Assembly (NCBI GenBank): GCA_014885115.2
Contig: WKLE02000138.1
Location: 1-52,701, forward strand
Length of the DNA: 52,701 nt
Source of the DNA: Asterionellopsis glacialis
Lineage: Eukaryota > Bacillariophyta > Plagiogrammaphyceae > Rhaphoneidales > Asterionellopsidaceae
Direction of reading: 5' to 3'
Both the position numbers and the translations under genes were made by a program. The notes under the pieces are model-generated. The model did not search any database. It saw only the letters and a list, made by a program, of their open reading frames with translations, and was not told the DNA's origin. Positions 43,090 to 52,701 of this stretch are shown here, piece by piece. Within the stretch, counting starts at the first letter, position 1; each line of letters opens with the position of its first letter.

Positions 43090-43109
43090 GCCTACGTCAT
43101 TACGTAGGC
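43090..43109. repeat. Short perfect hairpin around a CRE-like word
   Basis: GCCTACGT pairs with ACGTAGGC across the 4-nt spacer CATT. The palindrome contains TACGTCAT, similar to bZIP target sites. It lies 1.3 kb upstream of the HMG-box gene, so a link is speculative. Confidence 0.5.
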
Positions 43110-44413
43110 TCTAGTATTCATAGTACACAAATAATTAGAGAAGAGAAAATTATTGATTACCAGGCAAAAAACAACACATACAGGCACTCTGCATTCTATT
43201 TACAAATCCTGTTTGTCAGCACCATGTAAGTATCCGCATCACTATGGTAGCCCGCCTTGTTAACAATGTCTCCACCTGAATCGCGCGTCCTAGGCGAACT
43301 GTCGACCTAGGCTTTCGAATCTGAATCATTCCGTCGTTTTCTCGTACACGTCCGATGACGACGAAGATGATATCCTCATTTTCATTTCGACGCGACGACG
43401 ATCACGATCAAGATCACGACCACTCGTTCAGAAGCCTGTCGAAGTTCGGTTTTGTTCTTTCTAAGCGTGTACTTTCTACGATGATCTGAGTAGTACTGTA
43501 TGTTCCTCGCTCGTTGGATCGTCTTTTTGTTTGTTGTGTGGATCAGTTTCTGGGTCGTGGTTGCGTCAGGGGCATAGGTTCAATTCTGTTTTCCCCTCCT
43601 TTTCAAGTACGTTCTTCTATCGAGTTTGACGCCCGCGCCAGGTGACATCCAGTACATTTGTATTCGTATAATCTACATACGTCTTTTCTAGTATTGATTC
43701 ACTTTCAGGGATTCAAACTTGATTCGAGATCCTCCGTATGTGTGTTGAATTCTACACTATCGCTATTTTGATTTATGCGTCCTTTGAATTTTTCGTTGTG
43801 AATTAGGGTTGGTCATGCGTACTGCATTTGTACACCTCAAAATGTACTTAGCGTTTGATTTCGACGTACCTGGTATTCGCTCTCAGAGACACGTAGAATT
43901 TTACATGCGTAATAAATCGGAACAAACGACAGTTGAATGAATTCTTCTCTGTAAATATGAGTGGTGGCCAGCTCTTGTAATTATAAGACCACGGAGAAAT
44001 AGACGCCCACAAGCGTAATTACAGGTGGTCTGAGTGAATTTGTTCTAAACAATAGGAGTCCTAACTACCTGCTGCGACTATCTGTCAACAGTTTATAAAA
44101 AACTCCATCTCTCTCTATCTGATTGTTCAATAGGGAGATCTGAACTCTATTAGGAACTAGATCGGTATGTCCTCATGAGAACATCGTACGCGAATGGTGG
44201 CAATCACAATTTCACAGAGACACCGAATCTTCACCACAATGAAGACGTTTTTTTCTGGCACTTCAACTAGATCGTTGCCAATATATTCGCTCATCGCCAA
44301 TTTTCAATAATCTGGATTCCTTTTCTATCTCTCTTCAAACTGATTCGTTTCTTTTACAAGTCACTAACTCGATCTCGTTCCCGTTCTCGTTATAGATACG
44401 AAAACAGTTCATC

Positions 44414-45535
44414 ATGAAAGGAAGCGCCGCAAAATCAAAGAATAAGGTCCCTGTTTCGTCAGTGAAAAGGCCAACTAAGAAGAAGCCCAAGGATAAGCCG
44501 AAACGTCCCTTGAGTGCCTACAACTTTTTCTTCAAGGAAGAACGTGAGAAGATTTTAAAAATTGTCCTCGCCGAAGACCCGGACAAGGTTGAGAATGACC
44601 CCGATTCTGAGGACTTCATCGACGACGGTATGATGATAAGACTCAAAAAAGAGGGTGGGAAAGTCAGCTTTGAAGAAATGGGCAAACTCATCGGTCAGCG
44701 TTGGAAAAATATTGATCCCGATCGCCTTGCCAAGTACTCTGAGATGGCATCTGAAGATACCGAACGTTACAAGAAAGACATGCAGGCCTACAACGGAAGA
44801 CAGGAAGCTAAAATGAGAAGTGAAGCTCTTAAACCGCCTTCTTACGGTGGTCTTCCTGCTGGTGGAGCAGGTCAGGCTGGTGGAAAGGGAGTTCCTGGCG
44901 GTGCAGGTGCCGCCGGAGGTGGTGCAGGTGCAGATAACAAAATGCCTGGTGGCTTCCCAGACCAAATGGCTGCTATGAACCCTGCCATGGGTGGTATGGG
45001 AGCTGGAGGTTACAATCCTTATGCCGGTATGGACTTGAGTGCCTACGGTGGAATGGCACAGCAACACATGGGCATGGCTGGAGGTATGTACAACCCCTAC
45101 GGTGCTTATGGAATGGCGGGTGCTGGTGCCGGAGGAGCAGATGCGGCTGCCATGCGAGGCGCCCAAATGCAACAAGGTGGAGCTGCTGGTATGTACGGCC
45201 AAATGGTGATGGGTGGTATGCAAGGTGGAATGATGGGATACGGTGGCGGGTAAGTTTTGTTTTCAATCCGTGGGGGTTTGTACATTGTCCAAACCATGCA
45301 TTCATTTTCTCAAATTCCTTGAATCTTTTCACTTTATTTACATCACAGAGGAGCAGACTTTGGTGCCGGAGGAGGTGCTGGTGCAGCTGGAGCCGGAGGA
45401 GGACAAGATATGAATGGCGGTCAAGGTGTTGGAGGAGGCGCTGGTGCGCCTGGAGCTGGCGCTGGGTATCCAGGTGGATATTCTGATCAGCTTTATCAGC
45501 AATATGGTGGTGGACAAGCATGGGGTGGTCAGTAA
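44414..45535 (+). CDS. HMG-box protein with Gly/Ala/Met-rich tail
   Basis: HMG-box proteins bend DNA and act in chromatin. Exons are 44414-45249 and 45349-45535 (340 aa). A Lys-rich leader precedes the HMG box, which starts [17 protein letters not shown] and ends [19 protein letters not shown] and [12 protein letters not shown]. An acidic insert of about 30 residues ([11 protein letters not shown]) splits the box after its first helix. The remaining ~200 residues are low-complexity Gly/Ala/Met/Tyr/Gln, with repeated NPYA/NPYG and GGM units, ending [17 protein letters not shown]. Such tails can drive condensate formation, which is inference. The box is clear, but the specific HMG subtype is not. 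Confidence 0.86.
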
Positions 45536-46160
45536 ATTGACCTTTTCATTGTCAATAGTTGTTGAGTTCTGAAACATAGCTGCTGGGGAAAAGCAGAGGG
45601 GATCTATATAAATTCATCGAGAAAACGATTGCAAAGCCAGTTGAATGGTTTTCCATTCCACGATCGACATGAGTTTTTTTCAAACTTGTTGAATTTGTCC
45701 TTTCCGAACTCTGGAACTATCGAATCACATTATTTTTAGCATTCACTTGCGATTGTTGATAACATACATATTCATAAATAAATTAACTAGGAGTACTAAC
45801 TATCTTTGGGGTTACTGGGACTAGACAAAAAAATCAAATAAATAAGAAATTCGTCATTACTCTATTTTGTTTTCGATTTGGCACTAATATAAAATAGGAT
45901 TTATTATTGTATTGTAAATAAATACTAAATTTAGGAGTTGAACAATGTTTTCTGTCTGCTGGCGCGCGAAGACGGAACAAACGCACCTTCAAAAAAATCA
46001 GAAAGCTGCCGACTGCGAAAACATTACTGCAAGAACGAAAAGAACACGTCTCACATCAAAGCCATCTAGAAGAGACCACTTCGTCAGGAGAACTTCCCTC
46101 AGCTTGAGAAGACATCACAACACCTCCAAGTCAATACTAAAACATCTAAAGCATTAAACC
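45536..46160. other. Intergenic region and leader of ATG101
   Basis: This is 625 bp. It holds the 3' flank of the HMG-box gene and a 70-codon basic open frame at 45945-46157 that ends three bases before the ATG101 start codon. I treat that frame as a possible upstream ORF, not as a gene. Confidence 0.5.
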
Positions 46161-47207
46161 ATGAATTGTAAAGATCATCATCTTCCTGAATTAGAATTAT
46201 CAACTGGACAAGTGCGTGAAGCGCTTCAATGTATTCTACACACAATTTTATTTATTCGATCACCGGGTCCAGTTGCTCCCCGTGATGTTGAATGTGAAGG
46301 TTTTGATTTGACATACACTCGCATTGCTAGTGATAAGGCAGCATCCTCACATCCAAATTCAAATTCAGCACCATCGGCATTGGAAAATGATGTTGATAAA
46401 AAAGTTGATGATGCAATTGAATCCTTCCTTCGATCCTTGTCTCAAATTGGACCCGAATTATTGAGTGTACGTTGCAAATGACAGTTTCTATTGTAAATGA
46501 AAAGACAAAATTTATTTTCATGGTTTCTCTTGTTCTGTTTTTGAAATTATATCTCGCATCTTACCATGTGTCTGAAATTGTCTTCTGTGGACTCTTTTCT
46601 TGATCCTACAACAGGGTTGCTTAACTTTGTCGTTCTTTGAACGTCGAGCATCAAGACAACTTTTTGGGCTTGTGTCTCATGAAGAACGCGTGGTGTAAGT
46701 TATTTGTCTCCTTTTCTTTTAAGGAGCAATATTAAAAAATTGTACGCCTTATCACTAATAATATTCGACTTGTTTTGCTTTATATATTTAGATGGGAACA
46801 GTGGATATTGAGGGTCGTTGTAAACAACACACCGAGACCTGTTAGTGATGATTCAGCTGCTGTTATTGAACGTCAAAGAATACAAGTAAGAAGATTTCAT
46901 CGTTTCATCTAATACCTTTTCTCTTGTTCAGTAACAGAATGGCTGTGCTTGTTTGTGTTTGTATTACTCAATCATGATGATTTGTTTCTTGGGACCCACC
47001 CACTCTCTTTCAATCATTAATATGTAGGACACTGCTGAAGTAATGTTGCGGGCTGTAATACAAAAGATTTTCGAAATATCAGGAGGAGCAATAGATCATG
47101 TGCCTCCTGTCATGTATGAATTTGAAATCAATTCAACAAAACGTGCAGATGAACGAGAAAATGTATATTCTCGTGTATCAAACATGCCGTCTCTTTTAAG
47201 CAGCTAG
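46161..47207 (+). CDS. ATG101: Autophagy-related protein 101 (ATG101), HORMA domain
   Basis: ATG101 pairs with ATG13 in the ATG1/ULK kinase complex that starts autophagy. Exons are 46161-46466, 46615-46694, 46792-46885 and 47028-47207, giving 219 aa, essentially the 218 of the human protein. Family landmarks are ELSTGQVREALQCILHTILF, FDLTYTRI, ERVVWEQWILRVVVN and the C-terminal VMLRAVIQKIFEI with VPPVMYEFEI. At the place of the 'WF finger' the sequence reads ASRQLFGLVSHEE: the Phe can be aligned but the Trp is missing. All splices are GT-AG and in phase. Confidence 0.9.
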
Positions 47208-47517
47208 ACTGCAGAAAATAAATTATATTATATTGATAAGAATAATCTTATCTACCCTACTGGGAGTCTTGGTACTTTTTGTGTTCAAGAGTGTGTGACA
47301 TGCATGATCAAATTTATGGTGGTCTTTGCCCTACCCGTGAAATGTTTTCGCGATTGATTAGGGATTGAAGATTTGCTTACAGAAAGGAACTTTCACTCGC
47401 TACTCATTCTTACACGCGCAATGAAGCCGATGAACATGGTCGAACAAAAAAGACCACGATGAAATATATAATATATTTTTAACTTATACATGTCTGTCAC
47501 TACTTAAAACTAAGAGC
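47208..47517. other. Convergent intergenic region
   Basis: These are the 3' flanks of ATG101 and the dioxygenase gene. Nothing else is recognised. Confidence 0.55.
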
Positions 47518-50500
47518 TCAAAATCCCCTACGACGGAAAGAAGATTCGTCTACATTGTCTAGGATCTCGCCATCATCAAATTTAATCTGGTACGTGCCAT
47601 TCTCGTTAGCGGCCGTGACTGTCACTAATTCCCACATATTATCTTGATCAAGCATTTCAACGACTTCACCGACAGAATATGGCTCAAACCATCTGATGCC
47701 CTGATGATTAAGGTCATCACGATCGTTACTACCGTCTAAATATCTAACTCTGAACGTACTATCGGGTGATGCAAATTCAATTATTGCTTTGAACCAGTAA
47801 GTGTAGTCATCAATGTCAAATTCCGCATCAACAATATCACCCTCTTTGAACCATGCACCTCTCCATGGTTCCGCTGGAGTTTGTATTTCAGGTAATGTTC
47901 TATAATAACCTAGAATTTTGGACCTCTTCATTATTTTGGGGATATTAAATGTCCTTACAAGCGGAAGATAAGTTTTCGACTTTTTGACAGCCGTAGTCCG
48001 TCCAACTCGCACTAAATTTGATACTTTCGGACTGGAAGACATGCTGCTCAATAGATTCGCCTTGAGCTTTTTCCAAAATGGTAAATCATGATTCTTTGCT
48101 AGGGAAGTCTCTCGAAGATATTCAAACTTACAGTCTGAAATCTGAAAGTCAATTTCCTTCATCAAATGACGCAGCCTGGGTTTATGTTCAAGTATGAGCT
48201 GTGTTTCGACGTAATCTACTGCCTCGTCCTCTGTTATCCATATCCATCTGCTATTATGAGATTGGTAGAGAAATCTACCGTGTTTATTTTGGATGTAAGA
48301 TACGATGAACTCGGCAACACTTTCGCGAAATTCAGGTTGGAGACCTGAGTAGGAATCATACCTTGCAGCATTGTTCGTCACCAACCTTTGGAATACCTGG
48401 TTGCCTGGGTGACCATTAACGAAATCATTGTACATTTCAAGGTAAGCTGATTTATGCAAACTCTCAATCAAGACATCGGTCTGATAAGGAACGCCAGTCG
48501 GTCCTGAGTATTCATCGTGTTGCATTAAAGTTTGACCAGAGGGAACAGCATACCTTCGACCTGCCCGAATATCATTTGCCCAGTCACCTGTGTCAACCCG
48601 TCGATTTGCTGCCATGTAAAGAACGTAGATCGAACCATGAAAGAAACCTAATCGTAACAAAGTTCGTCGTAGAATTGTGAAGTATCCAATGTTAGTGTTT
48701 CCCTTGTTCCTGGCTCCAGCCAACAATGAAACCAAAAATACTACTCCAAAGTATGCTCCCAACGCCAATCGATTCAATTGTTCGAAAAAGTATTTACAAT
48801 TCAATAACGTGCTATGTAAATACTCATACCAAGATTCCTCGTCATCTTTCACAGTCCCCTCCAAGAATTTAGGGAGATATTTAAATCCACCTCTTTCGAT
48901 CCATTCATCTAATTCATCACGACGAAAACCATTATCATGATTGGCAATTCGCATGGATGATCCTGAGATATAATCTATCCCCCACGATGCATCCTTGGGC
49001 TTATAGAGGCTAAGTGCTCTCAGGGTTGCCCAAAAGGGTTTCATGGCAGTACTTGCTTTTTGCAAATCAGACCACGTATGACCCCACATATCCCATCTAA
49101 GAGAGAATGTAATACCCTGTGCCATTTGTCTTGATTCGGCACGATCCCTAGGCTTCGGTACAAATGTCAAAATGAGCATAACACGATCCTGGCCGTTGGG
49201 ATCTGTATGGGCTGCTCCACGATGCCATGAATCCATGTTCATTAATAATGCATCTCCTGCTCTCCAGTATCCGTCGTGATTGACAAGTTGGAAACCATTT
49301 TCTTCACAAAAACCATCCATATTACCGCTAGGACAATAATGGCTGTGAAAAAGAAGAGAAGCATTATGCAAATATTGGTAAGATACACACAAGTTGCAAA
49401 CCCTAAAGACACGTTCTATTTCCCATTTCACCCCCCATCTTGATTTCTTCTTTCTAAAGCAAACTTACGTTCCAGGACAAGTTGTGGTTGCACCCATTTC
49501 TTTTGTTGTATTTTGAAGTTGGATAAAAAGACTATAAGATGGACCAAATGCACGTGCATATTTTTGAGGCGATTCTGTTACGTCATCATGCCAATGCTGA
49601 TTTCGTGCTCCATAGGCTGATGTGATAGCTGTCATCTCAATCAAGGCTGCATCCTTCCCAATTATTTTTTCCATGGCAGCACTCAAACGTGCATTATTAG
49701 TAAGTTCTTCCATAGCTGTAACGACGGTTGGTTCTTCCGTTCCTAATCCAAATGACCAACGATTTTTATTGGAAATCACAAAAATGGAATCTTCTTCTTT
49801 CAGTACCTTGTTCCGGCCAATGATATAACTTCGTAAATTGGTAGCTGTTTCATCTGATAAAATACCAGGAAATACAGAAAAGCCGTGTTTGAGATTATGT
49901 TTATAAATGTCTTCTGTCGTAGCATCTGGCGAAAGGAATAAATCACTGCCTTGGAATGTACTCATATCAGATTTGAAACAGTGTCGTTCATAATACGTCC
50001 TTTCATGGAAAATACGTCGTGGAGACCACACCAATTTATCTAGTTGAGGCTTCAAATATAAATCATGAACTCGATCCACCCACAATAAAGACATGTAGGT
50101 AGCAAAGATCAGTACCAATGGGAATTCGAACAGCAAAGATCTCAATACAGTGAGAAATGTTTTCTTGCTCATCTTCGTTGAAGTAGAAGAGCCATTGCTT
50201 GGATATGATGGTGATTCTGACGACATCAGGATGGTTTCATCTTCTTCCACCTCTTCCTCGACGACAGGATCGTCTTGTACATCATCTGTGTTATCGTCAA
50301 CAGTTGGATCGCGTTCTTCTTCCGTTGAAGATGAAGATCTTGGACTTCCAACACTACGAGTATCCAATCCATTTAATGCAGCTTCAATAGCAGGACTATC
50401 TGGTGATAGGTATGGACATTTCATAATATATTTCTTCATTAAGCTCATGTCATCTAAATCTTTTTCACCATCACAAATTGAACCAAATGTAATCCGTTGT

Positions 50501-50559
50501 GCAGCAAGAGTAATCTCATCGTCTGTGACGTCGTTATTTGTGTAATTACGCGACGCCAT
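47518..50559 (-). CDS. Phytanoyl-CoA dioxygenase-like enzyme with membrane segments and Tudor-like C-terminus
   Basis: PhyH proteins are Fe(II)/2-oxoglutarate oxygenases. Exons are 50559-49469 and 49342-47518 (971 aa). After an acidic Ser-rich N-terminus come a membrane segment (FPLVLIFATYMSLLWV) and the PhyH domain. Iron ligands are His324-x-Asp326 (HWHDD) and His404 (DSWHRGAAH), with a downstream Arg (GQDRVML) for 2-oxoglutarate. The splice restores CPGTHYCPSG. A second hydrophobic segment follows (LALGAYFGVVFLVSLLAG). The last ~115 residues hold two SH3-like Tudor/agenet modules (FKEGDIVDAEFD to VRYLDG, and YSVGEVVEMLD to IKFDDGEILDN). An in-frame ATG upstream, near 50808, would add about 80 residues. 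The substrate is unknown. Confidence 0.82.
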
Positions 50560-52701
50560 CGTTGTGATGCTGGTAATGGCTGTAGTGCTTCTTACAAGGA
50601 ATTGCACTATGGCACCAAGGTGGGTATTCTGCAGGTGATACTTCAAATGAAACAAGAACACCTGTCGAGTTTCTCTTGTTGATTCTTCAGGACGACTCTG
50701 CTCTTGCTGCAACAAAAACTTTTGTGTTCTGTGTGTCTTTCTGTCAGAAGCGTAAACAATGCTATCGATGGGATCTGTGCATCTGTGTGGATAGGTGTTG
50801 CACATTTCTGGTTTGAGCAAGCTACCACACGCCAACTTTTACATTCTGGGGTGTGTAGAGTATTGGTGCAGAAGATTCATGACGAATCAACGTGAAAAGA
50901 CAGTACAGATATATTGTCAATAGATGGAGTACTTAGTCTACATAATATATTACATTCAATATTTATCGATTTTTTCAAAATAATACCCCAAAATTTGTTC
51001 AAGAACGAGAGTTCGGATTGCGTCTCTCTGCTAACCAGGACTACATGTTATTATACGGTACTCGGAGTATTAGTTTCGTATGTATGTCGAGGAACTTCTT
51101 AAATAATGGGTATCCGTAGAAGCCAGTTTGTCCAATTCAAGGTAGTCTCTCTTAGTTACAGGATTTTCTCAACGTACAGTAGAGTATATTTGTTGTGGTG
51201 AATAGTGTTCATTTAGGATACTCTTATACTATCTATACAAAAAAGAAGCGTGCTCATTTGACCTTAAATGCCTTCTGTATAGGGAATAAGCCCTGAATAC
51301 AGGTATACAAGATGGAATGTTATTATAAATCCTGGCATGTGTAACTACCGTTGAGATAGAATCTTGTATGAGCCCTTCTCGAAAACTAAACGTTTTTTCT
51401 TGTATTTTTTCATCACTTTCTCAAATCAAAAACTAGGACTATGAAGGTCCTACTGTCTGTCAGTAAATTCCATTTACATTGTTGTTCTTGTCTCCTTCTC
51501 TATTTTTTGGAAAGCCTATGATGGAAGTTATTGAAAATATATAGATCAGAATGGTGATATACCAAGACAGGAGATATGTGACTGGTGTAGGAGGAGCATA
51601 CCCACCACAAGTCCTTGGAGGTGTACTTGATCATCCAAGGCTTTGCACTTGGTTTAGCTTATCTGTCCTGTTGGTGTTGTTGGTGTGATATTGTTCTTTC
51701 TTACAAATTTGGTTAATGATACATTGTTTAATCCAATTGAAATAAATAACAATACTAACTAGTATAGTGGGAACTGTAAAGAAATTAGAATTGTGGTGGT
51801 GTGCAGCAGTCCTCATGTTGCTAGCTTCTAATATTCTTGAGCCTTTGGCTGATGTAGTATTGTACCAAGGAAGTTTGGCAAATAAAAGTAGTAATATGTT
51901 TATTGTGTCTGTAATATGTCAAGAGGGGCAACAGGAGCAACAATCTCTTTTTAAAAGCCTCAATAAGCTTCTCATCTTCTTAGGTTGCTCAGGAATTAAT
52001 TCTGTTTTCTCTGAAATAATAGAATGACTCCCAATAGTTCAAGAAAGAGATTATTGCCAAGTTGTACAATAATTAGCTCATCCGTCATCTTGGTGCACAC
52101 AGCAAATTAGTCAAAATCTTAATAATTCAAAGATTCTGTTTCACTCTTTTTGGTGAGGGCATGATGCCCATGGGTGTTGCTGATGTCAGCAAGGGGAGTT
52201 TGGAGAGTTTCATCTATTGGTAAGAGGATGGGGAAATTCACAGTGGGCTCATTTTAGACAAGAGCAAAAGTTCTTGTAACGCAACAGAAAACAGAAAAAC
52301 TAAAGTGGCGGCAGGAAATTTGATCCCAAAAAAAGGCGATTTTTTTGTTTGTTGGGTTCTGTCTGTCAGATTTTTCAACGGATCTAATAAATAATAAATA
52401 TGCTGGTTCAAAAAAGCGAAGCAGTATCAGTACAATACCTGTAGAGGTAGATGTAAAAAGTCCTTCGTACCAGAGGTACAGTACATGAACTCGCATTCCA
52501 ATACCTGGTACACTGAAAGGAATTTCTTTACCTGGTACCATCTACAGGTAGGCAATTTACGTACTTATGTACCGTAAGCTGTAGATTCAAGATGGAGATG
52601 GCGAACACCGAACACAGTAAGAAAAATGTGCACAGCAACGAGACAGGAATCTTCTGTGCACTGCCCCTCAAGCCCCATGGCGACAAAGATATCTACATAA
52701 C
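50560..52701. other. Terminal 2.1 kb without recognised gene
   Basis: The first few hundred bases should be the dioxygenase promoter. The 86-codon open frame at 51767-52027 has no family features and poor codon texture. Two recurring 9-mers occur near the end (52502-52510 and 52529-52537), which suggests another gene starts beyond the window. Confidence 0.5.

Larger units (their letters stand above)
40631..44413. other. Gene-poor 3.8 kb region with assembly gap and long hairpin
   Basis: No recognised gene. Contents: an assembly gap (41650-41703), a short direct repeat (TCGACGATGAC at 41704 and 41721) and the inverted repeat at 41741-41882. There are also homopolymer G and C runs near 41562 and 42450, an 8-bp perfect hairpin (43090-43109) and one recurring 9-mer (43867-43875). 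The last several hundred bases should be the HMG-box gene promoter. Confidence 0.55.

Noticed and set aside
43290..43330. tRNA-like T-loop word near CTTTCGAATC
   Set aside because: No acceptor stem, anticodon arm or D-loop can be folded around it; the same holds for GGTTCAATTC near 43580.
44555..45223. 222-codon minus-strand open frame over the HMG-box gene
   Set aside because: His/Thr/Ser-rich shadow of the Gly/Ala/Met-rich sense strand; no domain visible.
51767..52027. 86-codon open frame and possible retroelement remnant on the other strand
   Set aside because: I looked for polymerase or integrase motifs in all frames of 51480-52250 and found none that I could support.

Overview
The window reads as nuclear DNA of a diatom or closely related stramenopile. 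Genes lie on both strands and most are split by short GT-AG introns, roughly 75-130 nt and rarely longer. The proteins include a KRE6/SKN1-type glucan transglycosylase, an S-F plastid-cleavage motif behind a signal peptide, a U-box/CesT fusion and several insert-rich housekeeping proteins. The genus cannot be told from the sequence. All exon joins below were derived by hand from splice dinucleotides, reading phase and protein continuity. There are two assembly gaps, at 10862-10868 and 41650-41703.

Layout: ORC5 (+, 1063-4813) converges on a 12-exon Argonaute (-, 5288-10366). The Argonaute diverges from an ADCK2-like UbiB kinase (+, 10917-12758). A 1473-residue protein (-, 13011-17719) carries six DEP domains followed by a class II (ExoY/edema-factor type) nucleotidyl cyclase-like domain. 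It diverges from a short stand-alone paralogue of the Argonaute N-terminal region (+, 18995-19696). UTP18 (+), mitochondrial aspartate aminotransferase (+), a METTL7-like methyltransferase (-), VDAC (+), a Cys-rich acidic secretory/membrane protein (-), a GH16 glucan transglycosylase (+) and a glutaminyl cyclase with a tandem-repeat tail (-) follow. Next come the U-box/CesT protein (+) and a cyclophilin (-). A gene-poor 3.8 kb stretch contains a long imperfect hairpin. The window ends with an HMG-box protein (+), ATG101 (+), a PhyH dioxygenase with Tudor-like repeats (-) and 2.1 kb without a recognised gene.

The genes are mostly unrelated housekeeping functions, as usual in such genomes. Three items stand out. 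(1) The DEP x6 / class II cyclase fusion keeps every catalytic residue I could check and suggests a eukaryotic cAMP- or cGMP-producing enzyme of a type best known from bacterial toxins. (2) The Argonaute keeps its guide 5'-end pocket but appears to have lost three of four slicer residues, and a separate gene 8.6 kb away encodes only its N-terminal region. (3) The 9-mer TACCTGGTA (or its complement) occurs 17 times, always between genes. A further oddity is a shared 76-78 bp promoter module upstream of UTP18 and aspartate aminotransferase.
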